Source of the DNA: Bacillota bacterium
Lineage (GTDB): Bacteria; Bacillota_A; Clostridia; DSM-8532
Length of the DNA: 9,546 nt
Reading direction: 5' to 3'
Assembly: GCA_023424865.1 (NCBI GenBank)
Contig: JAFADM010000566.1
Coordinates: forward strand, 1 to 9,546
The notes beneath the pieces are model-generated. The model ran no database searches and was not told the DNA's origin. It saw only the letters and a list, made by a program, of their open reading frames with translations. Shown piece by piece: positions 1 to 6,064 of this stretch. How positions within the stretch are numbered: the stretch's first letter is position 1; every line of letters begins with the position of its first letter. Made by a program: the position numbers and the translations under genes.

Positions 1-67
1 TGAGGGTCAAAGCTAAAAAAATACTGGAATAAAAGCTTCTCTTCTCTTTGAATCCATTCTTTTTCAT
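1..67 (-). CDS. Start of an exported or membrane protein, cut by the window edge
   Basis: Only the first 22 codons are in the window. They read MKKNGFKEKR followed by SFYSSIFLALTL: a basic N-terminus running into a hydrophobic stretch, as in a signal peptide or first membrane segment. The ATG at 67-65 is preceded by a good ribosome binding site, GAGGGAG (81-75 on the minus strand), at 7 bases spacing. The reading frame stays open to the edge. Upstream on the same strand lie a structured leader (258-143) and a TATAAT promoter element, which together make a coherent transcription unit. The function cannot be told from 22 residues. The short length visible is the main reason for caution. Confidence 0.55.
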   Translation of the reverse strand, partial: MKKNGFKEKRSFYSSIFLALTL

Positions 68-142
68 TCTTAAGCTCCCTCTGTGTCCCGCATTTATAGT
101 CCTCATCATAAGGCTGAATACCCACTCTTGGAACAACAAAAA

Positions 143-258
143 CTCCCGCTATCATTTCAATGTTCAGCCGGCCGCATTGGCGGCAGGCCCCAATGATTAC
201 TCTTTAGAGTATCCATGGCCAGAGGCGCACCCTATGTGCGCTCCATAAAAAGCGGAAG
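143..258 (-). promoter_or_regulatory. Structured RNA leader with a four-way-junction fold (riboswitch-like or small RNA)
   Basis: Read on the minus strand, this 116-base segment folds by eye into a closed structure. The closing helix P1 pairs CTTCCGCT (258-251) with AGCGGGAG (150-143), 8 pairs including one G-U. Inside come a hairpin of 6 pairs (241-236 with 230-225), a palindromic hairpin (211-206 with 203-198) and a helix of 6 pairs (197-192 with 156-151). That helix abuts both the preceding hairpin and P1. It carries a further hairpin (189-186 with 169-166, then 184-180 with 175-171). The CAAU loop of that hairpin (179-176) can pair with AUUG at 161-158, a possible pseudoknot. The fold starts about 13 bases after the expected transcription start and is followed by TTTTT. 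I do not see the conserved cores of TPP, lysine, SAM-I, cobalamin, c-di-GMP-I, c-di-AMP or T-box leaders. It could regulate the gene at 67, or be a separate small RNA ending at the T-run. Confidence 0.5.
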
Positions 259-277
259 TTAGTATTATTCACTCCTT

Positions 278-307
278 ATTATAAAAGGGCGGGGCGGATA
301 CGCACAA
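278..307 (-). promoter_or_regulatory. Probable sigma-A promoter of the leader RNA
   Basis: On the minus strand a perfect -10 element TATAAT lies at 283-278. The best -35 is TTGTGC (307-302) at 18 bases spacing, a weak match to TTGACA. The predicted start is near 271, just ahead of the structured leader. The -10 is convincing and the -35 is not. Confidence 0.5.
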
Positions 308-332
308 CTGTAAAAATACGCCTCCCTGTTCA

Positions 333-365
333 CTTTTCCGACATAGGCCTGTCCAAACGGAAAAG
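333..365. repeat. 8-bp inverted repeat upstream of splB
   Basis: CTTTTCCG (333-340) is repeated inverted as CGGAAAAG (358-365) with 17 bases between, which include the palindrome AGGCCT (345-350). There is no T-run after either arm, so it is not a usual terminator. It lies between the two divergent promoters and could be a regulator site, or chance. Confidence 0.3.
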
Positions 366-545
366 CAAAAGCGCCTGTCATGCATAATTGGGATGCTGTT
401 GTGTGCAAGCTAGTAAGCAGGTATCAGTGAAGAAATTTTAATTTGGAATTTAAAACAAGGACGCTATGGAGCAAAGCTTTATGCCTGCCCTCAATGCTGT
501 TAAATTCTAAATTTAAAAAAGCAGTACTTCAACGAGGTAAAAAGT

Positions 546-1556
546 ATGGATCATTTCACTCCAAAAGCCTGCCTGTACGAACCGGATGTTGCCAAATACA
601 CCCTTGGAAGGACTCTTCTTGCCCGCTGTCAGGAGCAGGGAATCCCCATGGATACCATCGTCAGTCATAACCGCATTCCTGAAATGTCCTCCCGTCCCAA
701 CAGCGATTTTCTCAAAATGAAAACCTATTTGATTCTTGGGGTTCGAAAAACTCACAATTACACCCCCAATGAAAAAATCTCCCAATGGCTGGTTCCCTTC
801 ACCTCCTCCGGCTGTTCAGCCATGTGCCTCTATTGCTATCTGGTATGTACCTATAACAAATGCTCCTATTTGCGGGTTTTTGTCAACCGGGAGCAAATGA
901 TGGAAAAGCTTATAAAAACCGCCCGCACCTCTGCCACGGAGGAGGTCTTCGAAATCGGCAGCAACAGTGATCTTATCCTGGAAAACACTGTCACCGATAA
1001 TCTTCCATACGTCATTCCGGAGTTTGCCAGGACGGAGCGGGGGCGTATTACCTTTCCTACCAAGTTCCACATGGTGGAGCCCCTTCTGGAGCTGGATCAC
1101 CGGGGCAGAGTTTTAGTGCGCATGAGTGTTAACCCTCAATCCCTTATAGAAACGGTGGAGCTGGGCACCTCTCCTTTAAAAAAGCGCATTCAGGCTCTCA
1201 ACAGACTGGCGGAAGCAGGCTACCGTGTTGGAATTCTGGTTGCTCCTGTTATTTTATGTGATAACTGGGAAAAACTCTATGCCGAGCTTTTGGACGAGCT
1301 GGCCGACAGCCTTAATCAAAAGGTTAAGGATCAGGTCTTTTTCGAGGTCATTTTTCTCACCTACAGCTATGTCCAGCAGGCTATCAACCAGGATGCCTTC
1401 AAATCTCCGCCGGAGCTCTATGACAAAAAGATAATGTCTCCCAGAGGAAGGGGCAAATACTCCTATAAAAAGGACATCAAGGCTTATGGCGGCGACTATT
1501 TGAGAAGTCTTATAAGCAGCCGTTTTCCCGATTCGGAAATTATTTATGTGGTTTGA
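546..1556 (+). CDS. splB: Spore photoproduct lyase (radical SAM DNA repair enzyme)
   Basis: SplB repairs 5-thyminyl-5,6-dihydrothymine, the UV lesion of spore DNA, when the spore germinates. It uses a [4Fe-4S] cluster and S-adenosylmethionine. The 336-residue length is normal for the family. The radical-SAM motif CX3CX2C is at Cys90, Cys94 and Cys97, in the context SSGCSAMCLYCYL. Tyr96 and Tyr98, the family's catalytic tyrosines, are present. The motifs TKFH (about residue 172) and RMSVNPQ and the C-terminal region rich in basic residues fit the family. The hydrogen-donor cysteine of Bacillus SplB (Cys141, in FEASCTSD as I recall it) appears replaced: the matching stretch is FEIGSNSD at 135-142. 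Two extra cysteines, Cys101 and Cys106, lie just after the cluster motif. The start is supported by GAGGT at 534-538, 7 bases before the ATG. Sigma-G control in the forespore is expected from the family but not clear in the sequence. Confidence 0.96.
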   Translation: MDHFTPKACLYEPDVAKYTLGRTLLARCQEQGIPMDTIVSHNRIPEMSSRPNSDFLKMKTYLILGVRKTHNYTPNEKISQWLVPFTSSGCSAMCLYCYLVCTYNKCSYLRVFVNREQMMEKLIKTARTSATEEVFEIGSNSDLILENTVTDNLPYVIPEFARTERGRITFPTKFHMVEPLLELDHRGRVLVRMSVNPQSLIETVELGTSPLKKRIQALNRLAEAGYRVGILVAPVILCDNWEKLYAELLDELADSLNQKVKDQVFFEVIFLTYSYVQQAINQDAFKSPPELYDKKIMSPRGRGKYSYKKDIKAYGGDYLRSLISSRFPDSEIIYVV

Positions 1557-1610
1557 GTAAAAAGCCCTCAAAGCGGCTTATTAAGCTTGAAGGCACAAGC
1601 CCGCCCGGGA

Positions 1611-1639
1611 TTGACAAAAGGCCTTTACTGGTTTTTAAT
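1611..1639 (+). promoter_or_regulatory. Sigma-A-type promoter of the SLH-GH18 gene
   Basis: A perfect -35 TTGACA (1611-1616) and a -10 TTTAAT (1634-1639, five of six matches) are separated by exactly 17 bases. Transcription would start near 1646, ahead of the ribosome binding site at 1661. This shows the downstream gene need not depend on splB transcription, and it rules out the more upstream start at 1553. Confidence 0.75.
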
Positions 1640-1660
1640 GGAGGGGAAAAGACAATTGAA

Positions 1661-1675
1661 AGGGAGGTATCTCCT
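1661..1675 (+). promoter_or_regulatory. Ribosome binding site that can fold into a hairpin
   Basis: The site AGGGAGGT (1661-1668) is a strong Shine-Dalgarno sequence, 7 bases before the ATG at 1676. Most of it can pair with the bases just before the start codon: GGGAG (1662-1666) with CTCCT (1671-1675), loop GTAT, five pairs including one G-U. The hairpin could lower translation until a ribosome or a factor opens it. It decides the start codon. Confidence 0.5.
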
Positions 1676-3478
1676 ATGCTCAAAAAGACCCTCCGACTTT
1701 TGGCAATCCTGCTTGCTCTCACTCTTTCCACATCTCCCCTTTATGCATGGGCGGATGCGGCCCAGGCTCAGCAGGCTGCCGAAAAGGAAGTATTCACTGA
1801 TATTCCGGCGGGCGTCGGTGATTTTGAAAGTGCCATTTACAGGATGCGCGATTTAGGTGTTATTTACGGCGTTGGAAACGGCCGTTTTGGTTACGGGCTT
1901 CCTGTTACCAGGGGCCAGTTTGCCGCGTTTATCGTTCGGATGATGGGCTGGGAAAAGGTTACTCCCCAGACACCTTCCTTCACGGACAATACCAATCAGG
2001 CTTCTAATTATTTCTATTCGGATATTGAAACAGCGCTGGCCAATGGCGCGATTTTAAAGGATACGGAGCTTTACCGCCCCAATGAACCCATTACCCGTTC
2101 CGAAATTGCGGTGATGCTGGTTCGGGCCCTGGGCTACGACAGCCTGGCCCGGCAGCAGCTTTCGTCCCTTGCCAGCCCCTATACCGATGTTGCCCAAAAC
2201 AGCGCTTATCTTGCCATGGCCTCTGATTTTGGTATTATCGCCGGAGACGGCAAAGGCCATTTTCTTCCCGATGCAACAGCAACAAGGGAGCAGGCTGCCG
2301 CCATGCTTGCCCGTATGTACGATAAGCTTCATACGCCCCTGTCGGAGCTTCACGGCTTTTACGCCATCAGCTCCTATTCCCAGGTGGACAAGCTGGCTTA
2401 TCTCAACTCGGTGGGCTTTGGCTGGAGCCGTCTGGAATACGACACCCTCACTGGAACCGTCAATCTTAATCAAAGCCGCGCGGGAAACAATGAGTACGGT
2501 ATACCCACAGGCTATACCGAGCCTTACACCCTTGCCGCCCAGGCTGGGGCTGCACGGCAGCTCATGGTTTTTGTGAAGGACGAAGCCGTCACCGATGCAC
2601 TTTCAGGTTCCAAGCCTCTTGTAAGGTATATCCTTGAAGATCCGGCGGTACGAACCCAGGTGGCCACCCAAATTGTGACCCGCCTGTTATCCGGTCCCGA
2701 GTCTGCCCCTGAGCTTACCTTTGACGGTGTGGTTATAGACTTTGAAACCTTAAGCGGCACTTCCTCCAAGGAAGCCCTCAACGCCTTTTTAACAGAGCTT
2801 CGTTCCCTATTGGACGTGGCGGGAAAAACACTCACCGTAGCGGTACATCCTATCCGTCGCCCGGGCCTTGCCGCTTATGACGGCTATGATTTCAGAACCA
2901 TCGGCAATCTGGCCGACAGGGTTATACTCATGGCTCATGACTATTATGCCAAGGGCCTTACCGAAACAGAGATGAATCAGGGCTACACCCTAACTCCTCT
3001 TACCCCTATCGACGATATCTATTATGCCTTAAAGGGCATTACCGACAGTACCACAGGGGTTCAGGACAGAAGCAAAATTCTGCTCCAGTTTTCCTTCGAC
3101 TCGGTCCAGTGGAAGCTGAAAGATGGAAAGGTAACCAATGCCAAAGGCCTTTACATGCCCTACAGTCAAATCCTCACTCTCCTGTCGGGAGACAGCAGCA
3201 TCGGCTTCTGGTCGGAGATGAACCAAAGCCCCAGCCTCCGTTTTTACGACGAATCGGACCAAACCGACAATGTGGTTTGGTATGAGGATAGCCGGAGCAT
3301 CGAGGCAAAATTAAAGCTGGCCGATCTCTTTGGAGTAAAGGGTGTTTCCCTGTGGCGGCTGGGCCTTATCCCCGATTATGAGGAAACCTCCGAGAGTTCT
3401 CATAACCTTGATATCTGGCAAACATTCCTGACTCATAGGGTGGTACAGAATATGGAAAGCACAAGCGCCCCGGAGTAA
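1676..3478 (+). CDS. Surface protein with three SLH domains and a GH18 glycoside hydrolase domain
   Basis: The 600-residue product begins with a signal peptide (basic MLKK, hydrophobic 7-18, likely cleavage near PLYA/WADA, residue 24-28). Three S-layer homology repeats follow at about 38-90, 103-155 and 168-218. Each carries the usual aromatic/proline-T-R pattern, for example RPNEPITRSEIAVMLVRALG at 134-153. SLH domains bind secondary cell-wall polymers and hold the protein on the wall. Residues 225-590 form a GH18 barrel. The catalytic DxxxxDxE-type motif is DGVVIDFE (350-357) with Glu357 as the likely acid. MAHDYY (419-424) and the final-strand tryptophan W560 in GVSLWRLGL also fit. The domain resembles those of spore cortex-fragment hydrolases such as SleL/YaaH, but with SLH in place of LysM. 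The likely substrate is peptidoglycan or another beta-linked glycan. The start at 1676 is chosen for its strong ribosome binding site, signal peptide and promoter. A small role in spore walls remains possible because splB is next door. Confidence 0.9.
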   Translation: MLKKTLRLLAILLALTLSTSPLYAWADAAQAQQAAEKEVFTDIPAGVGDFESAIYRMRDLGVIYGVGNGRFGYGLPVTRGQFAAFIVRMMGWEKVTPQTPSFTDNTNQASNYFYSDIETALANGAILKDTELYRPNEPITRSEIAVMLVRALGYDSLARQQLSSLASPYTDVAQNSAYLAMASDFGIIAGDGKGHFLPDATATREQAAAMLARMYDKLHTPLSELHGFYAISSYSQVDKLAYLNSVGFGWSRLEYDTLTGTVNLNQSRAGNNEYGIPTGYTEPYTLAAQAGAARQLMVFVKDEAVTDALSGSKPLVRYILEDPAVRTQVATQIVTRLLSGPESAPELTFDGVVIDFETLSGTSSKEALNAFLTELRSLLDVAGKTLTVAVHPIRRPGLAAYDGYDFRTIGNLADRVILMAHDYYAKGLTETEMNQGYTLTPLTPIDDIYYALKGITDSTTGVQDRSKILLQFSFDSVQWKLKDGKVTNAKGLYMPYSQILTLLSGDSSIGFWSEMNQSPSLRFYDESDQTDNVVWYEDSRSIEAKLKLADLFGVKGVSLWRLGLIPDYEETSESSHNLDIWQTFLTHRVVQNMESTSAPE

Positions 3479-3524
3479 GGTTTATCCTTTGCCGCAACAG
3501 GCCAAGGAATAAACCTTACTCCGG
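3470..3524. repeat. Long hairpin between convergent genes, overlapping a stop codon
   Basis: A perfect 16-bp inverted repeat (3470-3485 with 3509-3524, CCGGAGTAAGGTTTAT) extends inward to about 24 paired positions with one bulge and one mismatch, closing on the loop GCAACA. It includes the last codons and the TAA stop of the SLH-GH18 gene. The converging permease gene ends at 3542, 18 bases away. Neither arm is followed by a T-run, so it is not a standard intrinsic terminator. It may end or stabilise both transcripts, since it reads the same from both sides. Confidence 0.7.
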
Positions 3525-3541
3525 CATTCAATCCGCAGAGT

Positions 3542-5200
3542 TTAAGCATACCCTTTTCCGGCAAGCTTTTTCAAGAGCAAAAAGGAACCGGCGCAGGCTG
3601 CGATGAGAATCAGGCTCATTAAAGAAATAAGAATAACCGGCTGCAGGGATGCCTTAAGAAGGAGATAGCCAAGAAGCCCTGCAAGAAAAACAAAGAGCAG
3701 GCCAGCTACCATGCCAAGTACCACATTCATATTCTGTTTAATGGCCTCCGTGGGGCTGTTCCAGACAAGCTTGGGCCGAAGAAAATCAATGGCCAGGCAT
3801 ACGGCACATATGGAATAAAGGGCCAGAGCAGAAAGAATAACCGCCGCCAGAATCGTTAAAGGACTTAAGCGGAAGGCTATAAGGGCCATCAGCGCCATTA
3901 GAAACGCACCCAGGAAGGAAATGGAATAGCCCGCCAGAAGCTTTCCCTTAATCTGGTTTTCTATGGATACAGGCAGGCTTTTCAAGAGCCAGAAGCAGGT
4001 TCCTTCTCTGGAAAAGGTGCTGGATATGGCAGGGTTCATGGCGTTAAAAGCTGTGAAAATGCCTGCGAAAATTAAAATCAGCATACCCTCGTTACGGGTA
4101 TCATTAATAAGATCAAAAAGGAATTTCACATCCGGATCCGCCGCGAGATTGCCGCCAAAAAGGGGCAAGGCCATAAGCAGCGGACCAATAAAAATAAGCA
4201 GCAGTGAATTAAGTGCGTAAATGGGTGTTCTAAGCAAGGTTCTCCATTCGGTTTTAAAGAAAGATAACCATTGGGAGCCGGAGGCGTAGGACACCTTTTT
4301 CGTTACGCCGTGCTTTTGGGTTTCAAGGGAGGCTACCGCCCCATTCCTGTAAATCCGCGAAGCCAGAGCATACACAAGAACCAGTGCGCCTAAGGAAGCC
4401 GCCAATAAATAGAGCAAGTTCATAAGGCTTTCTCCGCCGCTTCGGGCAAGGGCCTCTGTAATCCAGACAGCGGGAGGAAAAACTCTTCCCGTAAACGCTA
4501 CCATTTCCCGGGACGAGCTTAAAAGAAGCTCCATAAGCTTGACCGGATCCTCGGGGAGCCGGCTTGCAAGAAAAAATTGCCCGGCTATAACGATTATAAT
4601 AAGCACCAATCCGCCTGCCATTGTTAAAAGGTCCCGTCTTTTCCCCCGGCTTACCACCCCCATAAGGAGAAGGGATAACAGGGATGAGACGATTAAAGGC
4701 ACAATGGGCAGAAACAGAATGCATATAAGCGCAATAAGATAGTAAAGGGGGCCTTTTGCCTCCCCGATTCCGTAAATAATAACCGGCGGCAGCATCAGAA
4801 GAAAGGCCGGAATATACTCCCCTGTGAGAACCAGAATGAATTTTGACAGAAAAAGATGCCCCGATTTAATGGGCAGGGCTGATAACAGCTCAATGTCCTT
4901 TGCCAGAAAAAGAGTTCCCAGAATATAAAAGACACCGAAAAACAGTATGAAAATCCCGGCAAGAACAGCTGCCTGGGTGAGAAGGATTTCAGGCATGCCG
5001 GCCTCCGACGCACCTTGATAAATTTTTGCGAGAAGGTAGGTATAAAGGCCGACAAGCTCAACCAAAGCCAAAAGCACCACAAGACCAATTCCAAGAGCCT
5101 TCCACCTTGCTTTTTTATCATTTTTCAGGTTGTAGAGGGTATAAGAGAATCGGTAGCGTACATTAAGCTGCAGCCCAACAAGACGCCAAAACTTCATCAT
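3542..5200 (-). CDS. ABC transporter permease, large duplicated ABC-2-like type
   Basis: The 552-residue protein is nearly all membrane. I count about 12 hydrophobic segments, roughly at 36-58, 72-100, 118-145, 150-182, 190-212, 258-283, 326-348, 370-392, 420-444, 447-471, 494-516 and 520-545. It would form the channel of an exporter driven by the ATPase encoded just upstream. The two halves look related: KDIELLSALPIKSGHLFLSK (101-120) and a similar stretch near 398-421 (SREGTCFWLLKSLPVSIENQ) sit at equivalent places, as expected if one chain carries two six-helix ABC-2 units. The ATG at 5200 overlaps the TGA of the ATPase gene (ATGA), a sign of translational coupling. A second ATG at 5197 fits the GAGGG spacing slightly better. 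The substrate cannot be read from the sequence. Confidence 0.88.
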   Translation of the reverse strand: MMKFWRLVGLQLNVRYRFSYTLYNLKNDKKARWKALGIGLVVLLALVELVGLYTYLLAKIYQGASEAGMPEILLTQAAVLAGIFILFFGVFYILGTLFLAKDIELLSALPIKSGHLFLSKFILVLTGEYIPAFLLMLPPVIIYGIGEAKGPLYYLIALICILFLPIVPLIVSSLLSLLLMGVVSRGKRRDLLTMAGGLVLIIIVIAGQFFLASRLPEDPVKLMELLLSSSREMVAFTGRVFPPAVWITEALARSGGESLMNLLYLLAASLGALVLVYALASRIYRNGAVASLETQKHGVTKKVSYASGSQWLSFFKTEWRTLLRTPIYALNSLLLIFIGPLLMALPLFGGNLAADPDVKFLFDLINDTRNEGMLILIFAGIFTAFNAMNPAISSTFSREGTCFWLLKSLPVSIENQIKGKLLAGYSISFLGAFLMALMALIAFRLSPLTILAAVILSALALYSICAVCLAIDFLRPKLVWNSPTEAIKQNMNVVLGMVAGLLFVFLAGLLGYLLLKASLQPVILISLMSLILIAACAGSFLLLKKLAGKGYA

Positions 5201-5931
5201 AGGCCCTCACCCCCGCTTTCTGTAAGGTTCAGGAAGATGTTTTCAAGGGAGGTGCTGCTGGAGCGGCGCAGCTCTTCCATAGTTCCTACCGCAATGATTT
5301 TTCCTTTATTAATAATACCTATACGATGGCATAGCTTTTCCGCCACATCCAGCACATGGGTGGAGAAAAACACCGTGTTGCCCCGCTCACAATGCTTTTG
5401 CATTTCCTCCTTTAAAAAGTGGGCAGCCTTAGGATCCAAACCTGTTAAAGGCTCATCCAGTATCCATAGGGGCGGGTTATGAAGGAGGGCGCCGGTCAAT
5501 ATGAGCTTCTGCTTCATCCCGTGGGAATAGCTTTTAACAGGCTGGCCAATGGCATCCTTTATCTCAAAAATTTCAAGGTATTTTTCCGCGGCCGCCTTGC
5601 GTTTATCCGAAGACACTTCGTAGCAATCGGCGATAAAATTTAAATATTCCATTCCGGTCAGGCAGTCATAAATATCATGGGTATCCGGTACAAAGCCCAT
5701 CTGAAATTTAGCTTCCAGAGGCTGCTTTTTTATGCTCAGGCCCTGAATGGTAATATCGCCTTCGTCAACAGGCAGAATGCCTGTTATCATCTTAAGCGTG
5801 GTGGTCTTCCCTGCTCCGTTGGGACCGAGAAAGCCGAATATCTCACCCTTCTTAACCTCCAGCGAGATATTGTCCACTGCTTTAACCTTTCCTTTGGAAT
5901 AGCTTTTTGACACATTCGTCAATTTCAGCAT
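5197..5931 (-). CDS. ABC transporter ATP-binding protein
   Basis: This is a 244-residue nucleotide-binding subunit that powers the permease encoded downstream. Motifs seen are Walker A GPNGAGKTT (36-44), the Q-loop region GFVPD (79-83, with Asp83 where many relatives have Gln or Glu), the signature SYSHGMKQK (134-142), Walker B LWILDEP (155-161) with Glu160, the D-loop GLDP (164-167) and the switch His192 in STHVLDVAE. The pattern matches the exporter branch typified by bacitracin- and sodium-efflux-type and EcsA-like ATPases. The start at 5931 is preferred: it begins with the usual MLKLTNVSKSY and has GGGAGAAGG upstream. An in-frame ATG at 6027 would add 32 residues encoded by the promoter and its dyad, which is unlikely. 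The gene leads a two-gene operon. Confidence 0.95.
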   Translation of the reverse strand: MLKLTNVSKSYSKGKVKAVDNISLEVKKGEIFGFLGPNGAGKTTTLKMITGILPVDEGDITIQGLSIKKQPLEAKFQMGFVPDTHDIYDCLTGMEYLNFIADCYEVSSDKRKAAAEKYLEIFEIKDAIGQPVKSYSHGMKQKLILTGALLHNPPLWILDEPLTGLDPKAAHFLKEEMQKHCERGNTVFFSTHVLDVAEKLCHRIGIINKGKIIAVGTMEELRRSSSTSLENIFLNLTESGGEGL

Positions 5932-5977
5932 AGCCCTACCTTCTCCCTTCAATCCAGCTTTTACGCTGCATAACTCA

Positions 5978-6020
5978 GAAGCATCAACTGTTATATTTAA
6001 CATATAACAGTTGATGCTTC
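5978..6020. promoter_or_regulatory. Perfect 19-bp dyad, probable repressor operator of the ABC operon
   Basis: The left arm (5978-5996, GAAGCATCAACTGTTATAT) is repeated exactly inverted at 6002-6020 around the 5-base centre TTAAC. It covers the spacer and the -10 region of the operon's promoter, the usual place for a repressor site. There is no T-run, so it is not a terminator. Small ABC exporter operons in Firmicutes are often ruled by GntR-family (YtrA-like) repressors binding such dyads, but no regulator gene is in this window. As RNA the arms could also form a hairpin in the leader. Confidence 0.75.
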
Positions 6021-6027
6021 CTGTCAA
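5999..6027 (-). promoter_or_regulatory. Sigma-A-type promoter of the ABC operon
   Basis: On the minus strand a perfect -35 TTGACA (6027-6022) is followed after 17 bases by TATGTT (6004-5999). An alternative -10 at 15 bases spacing, TATATG (6006-6001), has an upstream TG. Either puts the start within the dyad, leaving a leader of about 60 bases. Confidence 0.6.
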
Positions 6028-6033
6028 GGGAAA

Positions 6034-6064
6034 GACTCGGAGCTATAAAGGCTGTTCCGAGGTC
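6034..6064 (-). terminator. Possible weak terminator of the ACT-MBL gene
   Basis: On the minus strand GACCTCGGA (6064-6056) pairs with TCCGAGTC (6041-6034), eight pairs with one bulged base. The stop codon of the ACT-MBL gene is in the loop. Only TTTCCCTT follows, a poor U-tract. Its place just before the next promoter favours a transcript end here. Confidence 0.35.

Larger units (their letters stand above)
68..545. other. Divergent intergenic region between a minus-strand gene and splB
   Basis: I see no convincing gene in this stretch. The left half holds the promoter, the structured leader and the ribosome binding site of the minus-strand gene that starts at 67. A small hairpin (CCTTA/TGAGG, 101-113) lies in that leader. 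The right half should carry the splB promoter. It contains an inverted repeat at 333-365, two AT-rich palindromic stretches (436-455 and 500-516) that resemble each other, and the splB ribosome binding site at 534-538. A possible but weak sigma-G-type pair is GAAAA at 360-364 with CATAATT at 383-389, 18 bases apart; I do not rely on it. Confidence 0.6.

Noticed and set aside
48..248. A plus-strand open frame of 66 codons
   Set aside because: It has no ribosome binding site, its sequence is not protein-like, and it overlaps the structured leader and the better supported minus-strand start.
143..258. A lysine, TPP or cobalamin riboswitch
   Set aside because: Some words (AGAGTA, CCGGCTGA, GGGTGCGCC) recall these classes, but the conserved cores and overall length do not match.
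360..389. A sigma-G promoter for splB (GAAAA, 18 bases, CATAATT)
   Set aside because: Both boxes are partial matches and the distance to the start codon is long; expected from the family but not supported enough to list.
1563..1594. A hairpin after splB (GCC.TCAA.GC with GCTTGA.GGC)
   Set aside because: The stem is interrupted and no T-run follows, so I do not call a terminator.
1553..1675. An upstream start for the SLH-GH18 gene, overlapping the end of splB
   Set aside because: The promoter, the strong ribosome binding site and the signal peptide all point to 1676; the extra 41 residues would bury the signal peptide.
4323..4724. A 133-codon minus-strand frame inside the permease gene
   Set aside because: It is out of frame with a clear membrane protein and its translation is rich in Gly, Pro and Ser without structure.
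5015..5482. A 155-codon plus-strand open frame across the ABC permease/ATPase junction
   Set aside because: It is antisense to two well supported genes and has no ribosome binding site or recognisable domain.
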